From contig NZ_JACHIP010000002.1 in assembly GCF_014203275.1 (NCBI RefSeq), positions 124,001 through 188,000 on the forward strand: 64,000 nucleotides of DNA. The letters are read 5' to 3'. Position numbers and translations under genes: made by a program. Source of the stretch: Granulicella aggregans. GTDB lineage: Bacteria; Acidobacteriota; Terriglobia; Terriglobales; Acidobacteriaceae. Below the pieces are notes generated by a model. It searched no databases. It saw nothing but the letters and a program-made list of their open reading frames with translations, and was not told the DNA's origin. Within the stretch, counting starts at the first letter, position 1, and each line of letters begins with the position of its first letter. Below, in pieces: positions 9,398-18,748 of this stretch.

Positions 9398-10771
9398 ATG
9401 GTTCAAGCACTCATCCTTATTCCGGCCCTGATCGCGATTGGAATGCTCAACGCATCTCCTGCCGCGCGCGTGATGCTGAAGGTATACGTGCCGTGCATGA
9501 TGATCATCCCCATGTACCTGCAGTTCCGGATGGGGGGACTATTTCTCAATGTCACGTCGGTCGTCACGCTCTTCCTGGCGCTGATCGGGCTCTACGCCTG
9601 GTATGGGACGCTGAAGCTCACGCTGCTGGACGCGTGCGTCGTCTTCAATACCTTCAGCGCGTTCTACGCGGATGCCCACCGGCACGACCTGAAGATATCC
9701 ATCTACGCTTTTTGCCTCATTGTCTCGAAGACCCTCTTTCCTTACGTCATAGGCCGGACGCTGATTGAGCAGACCGGGATGCGAAAGCAGTTCGCGAAGA
9801 CCCTGGTGCTGTGTCTTGCCGTCGTCTCCCTTGTCAGCCTATGGGAGTACCGAATGGAGAAGAATCCATTCCAGACGTTTGTCGAGAGGCTGACTCACGA
9901 GCCGTCCGGATGGGGGATTATGACGCGCTGGGGCTTCGGTCGCATCGCTGGTCCCTACGGTCACGCCATTACCGCGGGCATGATCTTCTCTACCGGACTG
10001 CTGCTGCAATTATGGTTATTCGGCACCGGAAGCTGGAACTCCTCGAAGTTTCTGAGGTTCTTCCGTTCGCGCAGGAAGCCGCTCTACCTTACGCTGGTCA
10101 TGTGTATGGGCCTGTTCATGACGCAGTCTCGCGGTCCGTGGATCGGCTGCGGATTCGGTCTGATCGTAGCGTCGATTGGCTTCTCGCGCGATCGCAGGCG
10201 GGCCGCCATCATTGCGGTGAGCGGCCTGGTCGTGGCAATCACCATCGCTGGTGTGGCGCTGAACAAGTACACCGATGTCGACGAGACCAAGACGACCGAC
10301 CGCGACCAACTGAATGCAAGCTATCGCCGCAATCTCATTGCAACCTATAGGCCGTTGATCGACCAGGGCGGATTGTGGGGATGGGGAACTCCAGAGCTCG
10401 CCAGCAATGGGACCACAGGGTACAGCAAAGACCAGACTTCTATCGACAACGAGTACATTCGCGTAGCGATGTGGCAGGGATACGTCGGGGTCTTTCTCTT
10501 TGTATCGATGGAACTGCTTGCGATCTGGCAATTGATCAAGCTTTGTATCAGCCTTCGAAATCGTGAGGACATTCTGTTTTGTTACTGCCTATTGGGCGCG
10601 ATCGTCGCATCCGCCTTCAGTTTGACGACGGTGTACCTGGGCGACCCCATGATGCAAATCCTGTTCCTTATGCTTGGCTGGGCCATGTCGATCCGTCCCA
10701 CTCGCTCGGTCGAAGAGATTCAAGCACCCGCCGCTACGGGAAAGTATGCCTTCCAGAGAGTTTTTGCTTGA
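9398..10771 (+). CDS. O-antigen polymerase/ligase-like membrane protein (Wzy_C family)
   Basis: This 457-aa protein has about ten membrane spans and a large periplasmic loop between about residues 290 and 350 that ends in LWGWGTPEL, the G-x-G element typical of the Wzy_C/O-antigen ligase superfamily. An earlier loop carries GPYGHAITAG, also common in this family. In a locus with Wzx-, Wza- and Wzc-like proteins, its likely role is polymerising repeat units on undecaprenyl pyrophosphate in the periplasm. Ligase (WaaL) activity cannot be excluded from sequence. No clear ribosome binding site precedes ATG 9398; an internal start at residue 17 is possible. Confidence 0.75.
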   Translation: MVQALILIPALIAIGMLNASPAARVMLKVYVPCMMIIPMYLQFRMGGLFLNVTSVVTLFLALIGLYAWYGTLKLTLLDACVVFNTFSAFYADAHRHDLKISIYAFCLIVSKTLFPYVIGRTLIEQTGMRKQFAKTLVLCLAVVSLVSLWEYRMEKNPFQTFVERLTHEPSGWGIMTRWGFGRIAGPYGHAITAGMIFSTGLLLQLWLFGTGSWNSSKFLRFFRSRRKPLYLTLVMCMGLFMTQSRGPWIGCGFGLIVASIGFSRDRRRAAIIAVSGLVVAITIAGVALNKYTDVDETKTTDRDQLNASYRRNLIATYRPLIDQGGLWGWGTPELASNGTTGYSKDQTSIDNEYIRVAMWQGYVGVFLFVSMELLAIWQLIKLCISLRNREDILFCYCLLGAIVASAFSLTTVYLGDPMMQILFLMLGWAMSIRPTRSVEEIQAPAATGKYAFQRVFA

Positions 10772-10914
10772 TGCCTGTTGCGATCGCTTTCATGGAGAGG
10801 TCCATAGTCTGAATTTCCGTTCCCCCCTTGCATGTACAACAAATTCGTTAGGCAGATTTTGCCTCGCAGCCTGTAACCTAGCGATGTACTTTCCTCAAGA
10901 CAAAGGGATTCGCC

Positions 10915-12042
10915 ATGAGTTTGCACAAGACGCTGCTGGTCACCGGCGGCGCCGGATTCATAGGATCGAACTTCGTACTCGCTGCGGTCGCCGCGGGTCA
11001 GACGGTGATCAATCTCGACGCCCTGACGTATGCCGGGAACCTGGGCAATCTCGCGTCGATCGCCTCGAATCCTCGCCACATCTTCGTTCACGGGGACATC
11101 AATGACGGCGAGTTGGTCGCAAAGCTGCTGGCCGAGTATCGGCCTTCAGCGGTCGTTCACTTCGCGGCCGAGAGCCACGTTGATCGGTCGATTGCAGGAC
11201 CCGAAGCATTCCTGAAGACCAATATCGATGGCACGTTCACAATGCTGCGCTGCGCGCGGGCATTCTATGAGTCGTTGGCTGGGGAAGAAAAGGAACTGTT
11301 CCGCTTCCTGCATGTTTCAACGGACGAAGTGTACGGCACGTTGACGCCCGAGGATCCGGCGTTCCACGAGAGGACACCGTATGCGCCGAACTCGCCGTAT
11401 GCCGCGTCGAAGGCATCATCGGACATGCTGGTGCGCGCGTGGGTGCATACGTACAAGCTTCCCGCGTTGATCACGAACTGCTCGAACAACTACGGTCCCT
11501 TCCAGTTTCCCGAAAAGCTGATCCCGTTGATGATCTTGAATGCGCTGGCGGGCAAGCCATTGCCTGTTTACGGCGATGGCCAGCAGATTCGCGACTGGCT
11601 GTTTGTAGCGGATCACTGTAGCGCGATCGCCACGGTTCTTGAGAACGGCCGTCTTGGCGAAACCTACAACGTGGGTGGTGGCAATCAGCGGGCAAACCTC
11701 ATGGTGGTTCACACAGTCTGTGCTCTACTCGATGAGCTCCGTCCAGACTCGCCATTCGTCCCGCACAGCAAGCTGATCACCTATGTGCAGGACCGTCCCG
11801 GACATGACCGGCGCTATGCGATCGACGCTCGCAAGATTGAAGGCGAACTAGGCTGGCACGCGGCCGAAAGCTTCGAGACCGGGATGCGCAAGACGGTCCA
11901 GTGGTATCTCGACAACCCCGAGTGGTTGAAGGACGTGACCAGCGGAGCCTATCAGCAGTGGGTGAATAAGAACTACGCCGATCGAAGCAGCGCGGCGTTT
12001 ACAGATTTCGCGGTGGCTGCAGTGGAAGCAGGTACGAAATGA
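10915..12042 (+). CDS. rfbB: dTDP-glucose 4,6-dehydratase
   Basis: Extended short-chain dehydrogenase of 375 aa. It has the NAD-binding [10 protein letters not shown] (11-20), the catalytic T136-D137-E138 triad in STDEVYG, and the Y162-xxx-K166 pair in YAASK. It converts dTDP-glucose to dTDP-4-keto-6-deoxyglucose, the second step toward dTDP-L-rhamnose. AAGGGA lies before the ATG. The ATG of rfbA overlaps its stop (ATGA), so the two are translationally coupled. It is slightly longer than the usual 330-360 aa. Confidence 0.96.
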   Translation: MSLHKTLLVTGGAGFIGSNFVLAAVAAGQTVINLDALTYAGNLGNLASIASNPRHIFVHGDINDGELVAKLLAEYRPSAVVHFAAESHVDRSIAGPEAFLKTNIDGTFTMLRCARAFYESLAGEEKELFRFLHVSTDEVYGTLTPEDPAFHERTPYAPNSPYAASKASSDMLVRAWVHTYKLPALITNCSNNYGPFQFPEKLIPLMILNALAGKPLPVYGDGQQIRDWLFVADHCSAIATVLENGRLGETYNVGGGNQRANLMVVHTVCALLDELRPDSPFVPHSKLITYVQDRPGHDRRYAIDARKIEGELGWHAAESFETGMRKTVQWYLDNPEWLKDVTSGAYQQWVNKNYADRSSAAFTDFAVAAVEAGTK

Positions 12043-12914
12043 AGGGCATTATCCTCGCCGGCGGCTCCGGCACGCGGCTTCATCCGGTGACACAGGCGGT
12101 ATCCAAGCAGCTTCTTCCCGTCTACGACAAGCCGATGATCTACTATCCGCTCTCAGTGCTGATGCTGGCGGGGATACGAGACATCCTGATCATCTCCACG
12201 CCCTCCGACACGCCCCGGTTCAAGCAGTTGCTCGGTGACGGAAAGAAGTGGGGGATCGAGATTCAGTACGCGGTGCAGCCTTCGCCGGACGGCCTGGCAC
12301 AGGCATTTCTGATTGGCGAAGAGTTCCTCGCGGGCGAAGGCTGCTGCCTGGTTCTGGGCGACAACATCTTCTATGGCCATGACTTTGCCAAGACGCTGCG
12401 CGATGCTGCCTCGCGTACGACGGGGGCGACTGTATTCGCTTATCCGGTGATGGACCCGGAGCGCTATGGCGTGGTGGAATTCGACGATCAGCGGCGAGCG
12501 GTGTCGCTTGAAGAGAAACCCCTGAAGCCGAAGTCGCGTTACGCGGTCACAGGCGTCTACTTCTACGACAACCGTGTGGTCGAGATTGCGAAAAACCTGA
12601 AACCTTCGCCGCGCGGCGAGCTTGAGATCACAGACGTCAACATCTGGTATCTAAACGCGGGCGAGTTGCGGACGGAAGTGCTCGGTCGTGGATTGGCATG
12701 GCTGGATACGGGGACGCACGATTCCCTGCTCGAGGCCTCCAACTTCATCCACACCATCGAGCAGCGACAGGGCTTGAAGGTCGCATGCCCGGAAGAGATC
12801 GCCTATCGTCTCGGCTACATTAATGCCGCTGAACTGACGGCGCTTGCCGAAGACATCAAGAAGAGCACCTACGGAAAGTATCTGCTTCGGCTCCTTGAAG
12901 AGACGGTCTACTAG
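12039..12914 (+). CDS. rfbA: Glucose-1-phosphate thymidylyltransferase
   Basis: A 291-aa nucleotidyltransferase of the usual RmlA length, with the signature [11 protein letters not shown] (8-18), the metal-binding LGDNIFYG and the substrate-binding EEKPLKPKS. It makes dTDP-glucose from dTTP and glucose-1-phosphate. It overlaps rfbB by four bases and its stop is one base before the rfbD start, so rfbB-rfbA-rfbD form a tight operon. Confidence 0.96.
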   Translation: MKGIILAGGSGTRLHPVTQAVSKQLLPVYDKPMIYYPLSVLMLAGIRDILIISTPSDTPRFKQLLGDGKKWGIEIQYAVQPSPDGLAQAFLIGEEFLAGEGCCLVLGDNIFYGHDFAKTLRDAASRTTGATVFAYPVMDPERYGVVEFDDQRRAVSLEEKPLKPKSRYAVTGVYFYDNRVVEIAKNLKPSPRGELEITDVNIWYLNAGELRTEVLGRGLAWLDTGTHDSLLEASNFIHTIEQRQGLKVACPEEIAYRLGYINAAELTALAEDIKKSTYGKYLLRLLEETVY

Positions 12915-12915
12915 G

Positions 12916-13836
12916 GTGGCTCGATTGGCCGGGCAGCGGTTTCTGGTGACAGGAGCCTCGGGACAGGTGGGCGGCGAACTGTTGCACACACTTGCTCCCT
13001 TCGGCGAGGTGATCTCCCCCTCACGCGCGGAGATGGACCTCGCCAGTGCCGATTCGGTGCGCGCTTTTGTGCGGAGTGCAAGGCCTGACTGGATCGTGAG
13101 TGCCGGAGCGTATACGGCCGTGGACAAAGCAGAGTCCGAGTCCGAGCTTGCCTATGCGATCAACCGCGATGCCGTAGAAGTGATTGGGCTTGAAGCGAAG
13201 GCGATTGGAGCCTCGGTCCTCCACTTCTCAACAGACTACGTCTTCAACGGCGAAGGAACGGTTCCGTGGGTCGAGGAGGATGCGACCGGCCCGTTGGGCA
13301 CCTACGGCGCGAGCAAGCTGGCTGGAGAGCAGGCACTCCTGGGGTCCGGGGCGGCATCACTGATCTTCCGGACAAGCTGGGTATACGGATCGACTGGGAA
13401 GAACTTCCTTCGAACGATCCTGAAGTTAGCAGCGGAGCGGAGCGAGTTGCGCATCGTCGACGATCAGCATGGAGCTCCGACCTGGAGCCGGAGTCTTGCG
13501 CAGGTGGCGGCGCACGCGATCGCGGAATGCGGGAACGGGCGCGAAGCAGCCGCTCCATTCAAAGGCATCTATCATGTTGCGGGCGGCGGCGAGACGACCT
13601 GGGCAGGCTTTGCGAGGGAAGCGATCGCGATGATTCAGGAATTAGAGCCAGATGCAACCATGGCGAAGGTCACAGGAATTCCAAGCAGCGAGTATCCTAC
13701 GCCCGCGGCTCGACCAGGAAATTCGCGCCTGAACTGCCAAAAGCTGTCACGAACATTCGGCTGGAAGACGGCTGCATGGCCGGAGTCGCTGAAGCTGGTT
13801 ATCGCGGAAACGCGATTGCCCACTCCTATCGACTGA
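12916..13836 (+). CDS. rfbD: dTDP-4-dehydrorhamnose reductase
   Basis: RmlD-type reductase with VTGASGQVGGELL near the N terminus, HFSTDYVFNG, and the YGASK catalytic pair (Y130, K134). It reduces dTDP-4-keto-L-rhamnose to dTDP-L-rhamnose. The frame is open from 12844 inside rfbA, but homology begins just after GTG 12916, one base past the rfbA stop, so I take that start (306 aa). rfbC, the 3,5-epimerase that must act between RfbB and RfbD, is not in this operon or elsewhere in the window. Confidence 0.93.
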   Translation: MARLAGQRFLVTGASGQVGGELLHTLAPFGEVISPSRAEMDLASADSVRAFVRSARPDWIVSAGAYTAVDKAESESELAYAINRDAVEVIGLEAKAIGASVLHFSTDYVFNGEGTVPWVEEDATGPLGTYGASKLAGEQALLGSGAASLIFRTSWVYGSTGKNFLRTILKLAAERSELRIVDDQHGAPTWSRSLAQVAAHAIAECGNGREAAAPFKGIYHVAGGGETTWAGFAREAIAMIQELEPDATMAKVTGIPSSEYPTPAARPGNSRLNCQKLSRTFGWKTAAWPESLKLVIAETRLPTPID

Positions 13837-14158
13837 AAGTTGTGTGCAATTGATTACGGTTTCTTTATAACCTTATGGGTAGCTTAAGGCATCCTGAGCT
13901 CATCATGTTTGCGGCCAGACGAATGGCCGAATTTCGTAGTACGCGTTCGCTGGAGCTCCCAAAGATTCCCCAGATTACTATTTAGCTTCCTATTCTTTCA
14001 CTTGAATGGATTGGTGTCGCCTGGCTTGGTCATTGACTCTCAAAGGTTTGATACGGCGCCCTTCGGGGCCAAGTGCGCGAGGAATAGAAGCCGCGTCAAG
14101 GTCGTCCAGCCTACATCTCCCGTGGGACTGCCAAATTTCGACTGGACGGTAGACTGAC
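13837..14158. other. Intergenic region, no convincing gene
   Basis: These 322 bases lie between rfbD and the next glycosyltransferase. The only open frame of note (13909-14157, 82 codons) has low-complexity, non-protein-like composition and no homology I recognise. A small GGCGCC/GGGGCC hairpin with a CTTCGG core sits near 14058-14073. The region presumably holds the promoter of the GT4 gene, but I cannot point to a convincing -35/-10 pair. Confidence 0.5.
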
Positions 14159-15436
14159 GTGGTGACCCCCTCGACCGCCGGGCCGACCCGCATCGCCTAT
14201 CTGTTAAGTCAGTATCCGGCCATCTCCCATACTTTTTTCTTGAATGAAGTCCTGCTTATGCGGGAACACGGCTTCTCGATCGAAACGGCATCGATTAACT
14301 CGATTCATCCACCGGCAGGAGGATTTCCCGAAGATGAGACGCGCGAGGCGGCACGCACGTTCTACATCAAAGAAACGCCCAAGGGGGCGATTCTCAAGAT
14401 ACTGTTCAGGACTCTTGTCCGGCGACCGGGCGTGGTAGGACGGGGCTTGTCGGCAGCGCTGGCGCTGCGCCCGTGGGATCTACCCGGAATGGCCTATTCC
14501 CTCTTTTATCTGGTCGAGGCCATCCTTCTCGGCGAATGGATGCTGCAAAGAGGATGTACCCATCTCCATGTGCACTTTGGCGGTTCGGTGGCTACCGTCG
14601 GCATGCTGACGTCGATCGCCTGGGGGATTCCGTACTCGCTGACGATCCATGGGCCGGAGGAGTTCTACGATGTGGGTCCATCGTTTCTAGAGCAGAAGTT
14701 GCGACAGGCAAGCTTTGTGACCTGCATTAGCGACTTCTGCCGGAGTCAGTTGTACAAGATTGCGCCGGTCGCTTCGTGGGGTAAGTTTGAAGTCTGCCGG
14801 CTGGGCGTTCGGACTGCGGTCTTTGCTCCACCACCTGAGACGACGCGGGAGACGCTGCATATCGTTTCAGTGGGCCGGTTGCATCCGGCGAAGGGGCAGA
14901 TGATTCTGCTCGGAGCTTTTCGGGAATTGCTTGACCGCAGGCTCCAGGTGAGATTAAGTATCGTAGGCGACGGAGACGGACGCAGCTCGCTCGAGGACTT
15001 TATTCAAACCTATCGGTTGAAGGATTCCGTCACACTGCATGGCGCACTGAGCCACCCCGCGACCCGTGCCCTTTTGGGAACGGCTGACCTTTTCGTCTTG
15101 CCCAGTTTTGCCGAGGGAGTTCCGGTGGCTCTTATGGAAGCCATGTCCATGCAGATCGCCTGCATCAGCACATTTGTAGCGGGAATACCTGAACTGATCG
15201 AACCAGGGATGGAGGGGCTGTTGGTCCCGCCGTCCTCCCAACCTCACCTGACGGATGCCATGGCATCTCTAATAGGTGATCCGGCCCGGCGCATGACGCT
15301 CGCCAGGGCGGGCCGGGAGAAGGTGCTTTCGAGCTATGATCTGTATACGAACATCGGCACTCTCGCCCGAGTATTCGAGCGGCACGGACTCAGCACCGGC
15401 GGTCTAGCGAGCCGTGCCCCAGAAGTTTCATCCTGA
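14159..15436 (+). CDS. Glycosyltransferase family 4
   Basis: This 425-aa GT-B enzyme begins with an N-terminal acceptor domain (YLLSQYPAISHTFFLNEV, typical of exopolysaccharide GT4 enzymes). The C-terminal GT1/GT4 nucleotide-sugar domain contains VGRLHPAKGQ and the EX7E element FAEGVPVALMEAM. It transfers a sugar from a nucleotide donor to the lipid-linked repeat unit in the cytoplasm. The start is GTG 14159 or GTG 14162. It lies between rfb genes and a GT2 that may use rhamnose, so a role in the same glycan is likely. Donor and linkage are unknown. Confidence 0.88.
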   Translation: MVTPSTAGPTRIAYLLSQYPAISHTFFLNEVLLMREHGFSIETASINSIHPPAGGFPEDETREAARTFYIKETPKGAILKILFRTLVRRPGVVGRGLSAALALRPWDLPGMAYSLFYLVEAILLGEWMLQRGCTHLHVHFGGSVATVGMLTSIAWGIPYSLTIHGPEEFYDVGPSFLEQKLRQASFVTCISDFCRSQLYKIAPVASWGKFEVCRLGVRTAVFAPPPETTRETLHIVSVGRLHPAKGQMILLGAFRELLDRRLQVRLSIVGDGDGRSSLEDFIQTYRLKDSVTLHGALSHPATRALLGTADLFVLPSFAEGVPVALMEAMSMQIACISTFVAGIPELIEPGMEGLLVPPSSQPHLTDAMASLIGDPARRMTLARAGREKVLSSYDLYTNIGTLARVFERHGLSTGGLASRAPEVSS

Positions 15437-15534
15437 CTGAACGCAAGACTCGGCATTTGAGGTCTGGAGCCGCGAGGTGCGGACCAGAGACGAAGGCAAA
15501 GATCGACAAGGCCACGGAGCGAACGCTACCACTC

Positions 15535-16545
15535 ATGCAGAACGAAGCAAACGACACTGGATCCCCGAAGCCCGCGATCTCGATTCTGATCGTGTCCTTC
15601 AACACCCGCGACGTGTTGCGTGAGTGCCTCGATTCAGTGGCGGTCGCGACCGGCAACCTTGTGGTGGAGACGATTGTCGTGGACAACCACTCGCGCGACG
15701 GATCGGCTGCGATGGTTCGGGAGGAGTTTCCCTGGGTTCGGGTCATCGAGAGCACTGAGAATCTGGGTTTCGGGCGCGCCAACAACCTTGCTTTTGCTGC
15801 TGCCCATGGCCGTTATATCGTCCTGCTCAACTCGGACGCATTCCTGCAACGCGACACGCTTTGCTTGTCCCTTGAGAAGATGGAGGCGGATCCCACCGTA
15901 GGTCTGGCAAGCGGACGGCTGGTGGGGCGCGACGGTGAACTGCAACCCTCAGCGCGGATGTTTCCCAATCCGATGCGCCAGTTGCTCGTGATCTCGGGCC
16001 TGGCCGACAAGTATCCCGGGTCGCGTTTCTTCGGTCAGGCGGATCGGACGTGGGCCGACCCCATGGAAGCGGCAGAGGTTGACTGGGTACCCGGCGCTTA
16101 CTCGATCATTCCCGCCGATATTCTGCATCGGTACGGCTTCTTCGATCCGAGGTTCTTTCTCTACTACGAAGAGGTAGACCTCTGCCTGCGCATCCAAAGC
16201 GCCGGATACAAGATCATGTACTGGCCGGAGATCTGCGTGGTCCATGTAGGTGGCGAATCTTCGCGCCAGATCAAGACTCTCGAGATGTCGCAGACCGGAG
16301 CGCAATTGGTCTTGTGGCGGATGCGCAGCACCCTGCTCTACTACCGGAAGCACAAAGGTTCGACTGCGGTCGCGGTACGCTGGCTGGAGGAGATCTGGTA
16401 CCTGTTGCGGGCATGGCGGAACCGGCTTCGGAGCGGGGAGGATGCGCGCTGCGAGGTGCGCAATCAGAAGCGGCTGGCCGACCTAATGAGCCTGGCCTGG
16501 AAAGAGACTAAGGGCGGACGGGTTTCCCCTCCCCAGCCCTGGTAG
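15535..16545 (+). CDS. Glycosyltransferase family 2, rhamnosyltransferase-like (WbbL type)
   Basis: GT-A fold enzyme of 336 aa from ATG 15535; a TTG at 15457 would add 26 residues that look non-coding. The N-terminal nucleotide-binding motif ISILIVSFNTRD, the DXD-like NSDAF and the downstream EEVDLCLRI match GT2 enzymes related to WbbL/RfbF rhamnosyltransferases. The nearby dTDP-rhamnose genes make rhamnose a reasonable donor, by inference only. It is followed by an unusually long gap (756 bases) before the next credible start. Confidence 0.82.
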   Translation: MQNEANDTGSPKPAISILIVSFNTRDVLRECLDSVAVATGNLVVETIVVDNHSRDGSAAMVREEFPWVRVIESTENLGFGRANNLAFAAAHGRYIVLLNSDAFLQRDTLCLSLEKMEADPTVGLASGRLVGRDGELQPSARMFPNPMRQLLVISGLADKYPGSRFFGQADRTWADPMEAAEVDWVPGAYSIIPADILHRYGFFDPRFFLYYEEVDLCLRIQSAGYKIMYWPEICVVHVGGESSRQIKTLEMSQTGAQLVLWRMRSTLLYYRKHKGSTAVAVRWLEEIWYLLRAWRNRLRSGEDARCEVRNQKRLADLMSLAWKETKGGRVSPPQPW

Positions 16546-17301
16546 GCAACCGCAGATCGCGTCCTGATCGCGACCTTTCCGTTGGCTTCCCCCGCGCCAT
16601 CTCAAGAGAATCAGTATCCGGGTCTCCACAAAGAATTCATCCCCTTCGCGTGGGATTCGATGCGGTCCAAAGATGTATGGACAGGCTTATTTACAGCATC
16701 CATGATCGGAGGGTTGATGGATTTTGCCATTGCATCTCTTCGGGCCCGCTTTGATTGGATCCCTAAGTCGGTCTGACCGTCTCGCAGAACTCAAATCCTG
16801 GTGCGGAAGAGGACACAGTTGCCGAAGGAAGACAATTGTGAGGTTGTAGCGTTGAAGCTCCGCTGCGGCGAAAAGTTATCGGCTGATGGCGTCAAGTTTA
16901 ATAGCCGGAGACATCGGCGAAACGTCTGCCACTCCCTTGGACGGCACGAAAGGCCGCTGAATGGAGCCGCCAATGATTGCGCGGCGAGCATCCTGTCGAT
17001 GGTCCCGAGAGGGAACTTTCGGGAGAGCCGGAGTTTGGGTGGCCCTGTTCATCCGGTGTATGATGGAAGCACCGAAAGGTTTGAGTATGATGCCATTCTT
17101 CTGTCTGGCGCGGATCTCACGGCGACCGGTTGCGGCACGGATATAGCCCAGATCAGCATCACGGGACCAGTTGGGGTCTGGTCCAGCCGTCAGAAGAGCG
17201 AGTTGGACATCCAGATGTGCACCGGGGGCGTCGCCTCGCGGGAGTCCGCAAGTACGGCGTATCGCGACGGAACACCAAGTATCCTGCAGGCGGGAGCAAA
17301 C
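16546..17301. other. Long gap upstream of the WecG-STAS gene, no convincing gene
   Basis: The frame of the WecG-STAS gene is open back to 16801, which would add 167 residues. That stretch is rich in Arg, Ser and Cys, matches nothing in the TagA/WecG family, and the good ribosome binding site lies just before ATG 17302. A 64-codon frame at 16582-16776 also looks spurious. The region could hold a promoter, a long 5' leader or a decayed gene. I see no RNA fold that I can name and no clear terminator. Confidence 0.5.
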
Positions 17302-18483
17302 ATGGGAGGCGGACTCAAACGCATCGCAATCCTGGGCGTACCCATCGACAACCTGTCGATGGACGAGACGATCGAAGCACTGGACAAGTTGATCGAGACG
17401 GACGGCTTTCACCAGATCGCCACCGCGAACATCGACTTCCTGATGAAGGCGATTGGCGACGACGAACTGATGGATATCCTTCAGCGCTGCGATCTCGTGC
17501 TTCCCGATGGAATGCCGCTCGTCTGGGCCTCGCGCATCATGGGAACTCCGCTGAAAGAGCGCGTGGCAGGATCAGACCTGCTTCCGCGCCTGGCCGAACT
17601 CTCACAGCGTAAAGGCCGACGCCTCTTCTTGCTGGGCGCGACCGAAGAACGCTCTCGCGATGCTGCTGCGTGGATCATGCGCAATTATCCCGGAGCGCAG
17701 ATTGCGGGGCGATTCTCCCCTCCCTTTGGCTCCATAGACGACATGGATCACGGTAGCATCCTGCGAATGATTGAAGAGTCGGACGCCGACATTCTGCTGG
17801 TGGCCTTCGGGAATCCGAAGCAGGAAAAGTGGCTGGCGATGCACCGCAGCAGGCTGCATGTGCCCGTCTGCATCGGCGTGGGAGCTTCGCTCGACTTTCT
17901 CTCCGGCACCCATACTCGCGCTCCGGAGTGGATGCAGAAGTCCGGCCTCGAGTGGATGCACCGGTTTTACAAGGAGCCCGGCCGTTTGGGCGGCCGGTAC
18001 ACGCGCAACGCGATGGGCATCCTTCGTCACCTGTCGTTGCAGATGCTGGCGGTATCCACGCAGCCTCGAACTTCGGCGCTCTCGCGCATCTCGGTCTTCC
18101 AGGAGAACCAGGCGTTGGTCATCACGCTGGTGGGAAGATTTACCGGTGAAGTAGTGGAGGAGTTCGACCAGGCTCTGGAAAAGCTGGAAGATCTCGATTC
18201 GCCAATGATCCTGGATCTCAATCTCACAACATCGATCGGTGCCGATGCGATGGGCTTCCTGGTGGATCTGAGCAGCAAGATGCGCGACCGCAACCAGGAC
18301 ATCTGGCTGGTCGGTATGCGGCCGAGCCTGCGTAGACTCTTCCGGACTGCGTTTCTGCAGGAGCGTCTGTTCCGCCTTGCACCGAAGGTCGCCGATGCCC
18401 TGCGTCGAATCGATTCCAAAGCTCCCGCAGCTGAACCCAGGTCGACCACGCGCCCTTTCCTCAAAGAGGAAGTCGGTCGATGA
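17302..18483 (+). CDS. WecG/TagA/CpsF-family glycosyltransferase fused to a STAS domain
   Basis: ATG 17302 follows GGGAG (17292-17296) and gives 394 aa. Residues about 1-245 are a GT26 enzyme: the ATANIDFL region, LPDGMPLVWASR with the family's catalytic Asp, ERVAGSDLLPRL, and AFGNPKQEKW. Such enzymes transfer ManNAc or ManNAcA-type sugars to lipid-linked acceptors. Residues about 255-375 are a STAS (anti-sigma-factor-antagonist) domain, starting near SRISVFQENQALVITLVGRF. At the site where SpoIIAA-type STAS domains carry the phosphorylated serine, this protein reads IGADAMG, which puts D315 in the serine's place by my eye alignment. The fusion suggests regulation of, or docking for, the enzyme. 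Confidence 0.88.
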   Translation: MGGGLKRIAILGVPIDNLSMDETIEALDKLIETDGFHQIATANIDFLMKAIGDDELMDILQRCDLVLPDGMPLVWASRIMGTPLKERVAGSDLLPRLAELSQRKGRRLFLLGATEERSRDAAAWIMRNYPGAQIAGRFSPPFGSIDDMDHGSILRMIEESDADILLVAFGNPKQEKWLAMHRSRLHVPVCIGVGASLDFLSGTHTRAPEWMQKSGLEWMHRFYKEPGRLGGRYTRNAMGILRHLSLQMLAVSTQPRTSALSRISVFQENQALVITLVGRFTGEVVEEFDQALEKLEDLDSPMILDLNLTTSIGADAMGFLVDLSSKMRDRNQDIWLVGMRPSLRRLFRTAFLQERLFRLAPKVADALRRIDSKAPAAEPRSTTRPFLKEEVGR

Positions 18484-18683
18484 GAGATCGATTTACAGGT
18501 TTCACGGAGCCTGAGGTTGGACGATCGCAGCTAACAGTATCCAGGTGGCTCACTCGGTCGCACCCAGTACAAGGTGACTTCGAGCCCATGGCTCGCGAAC
18601 CCGGCGCACAGGCCGCTTCTGAAGATTGCGGCGGTGCGTCTAACACATTCGTTGCAATCTGCACCGAAGAAGCCATTTCCTTG

Positions 18684-18712
18684 TTGAAAACATGGGTTTC
18701 GACGCATACCCT
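18684..18712 (+). promoter_or_regulatory. Candidate sigma-70-type promoter
   Basis: TTGAAA (18684-18689), a 17-base spacer and TACCCT (18707-18712) lie 36 bases upstream of the ATG of the membrane GT2 gene, the first gene of the GT2-wza-wzc run. The -10 matches the consensus only in part. The wider gap 18484-18748 shows no gene. Confidence 0.35.
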
Positions 18713-18748
18713 TAAGGCTGTGGTGGTGTCTCGGGATTGTAGGTTCGT

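Noticed and set aside
13909..14157. 82-codon frame between rfbD and the GT4 gene
   Set aside because: No homology, no ribosome binding site, irregular composition.
16801..17301. 167-residue N-terminal extension of the WecG-STAS protein
   Set aside because: Composition is not protein-like, no family match is seen, and a good ribosome binding site stands directly before ATG 17302.
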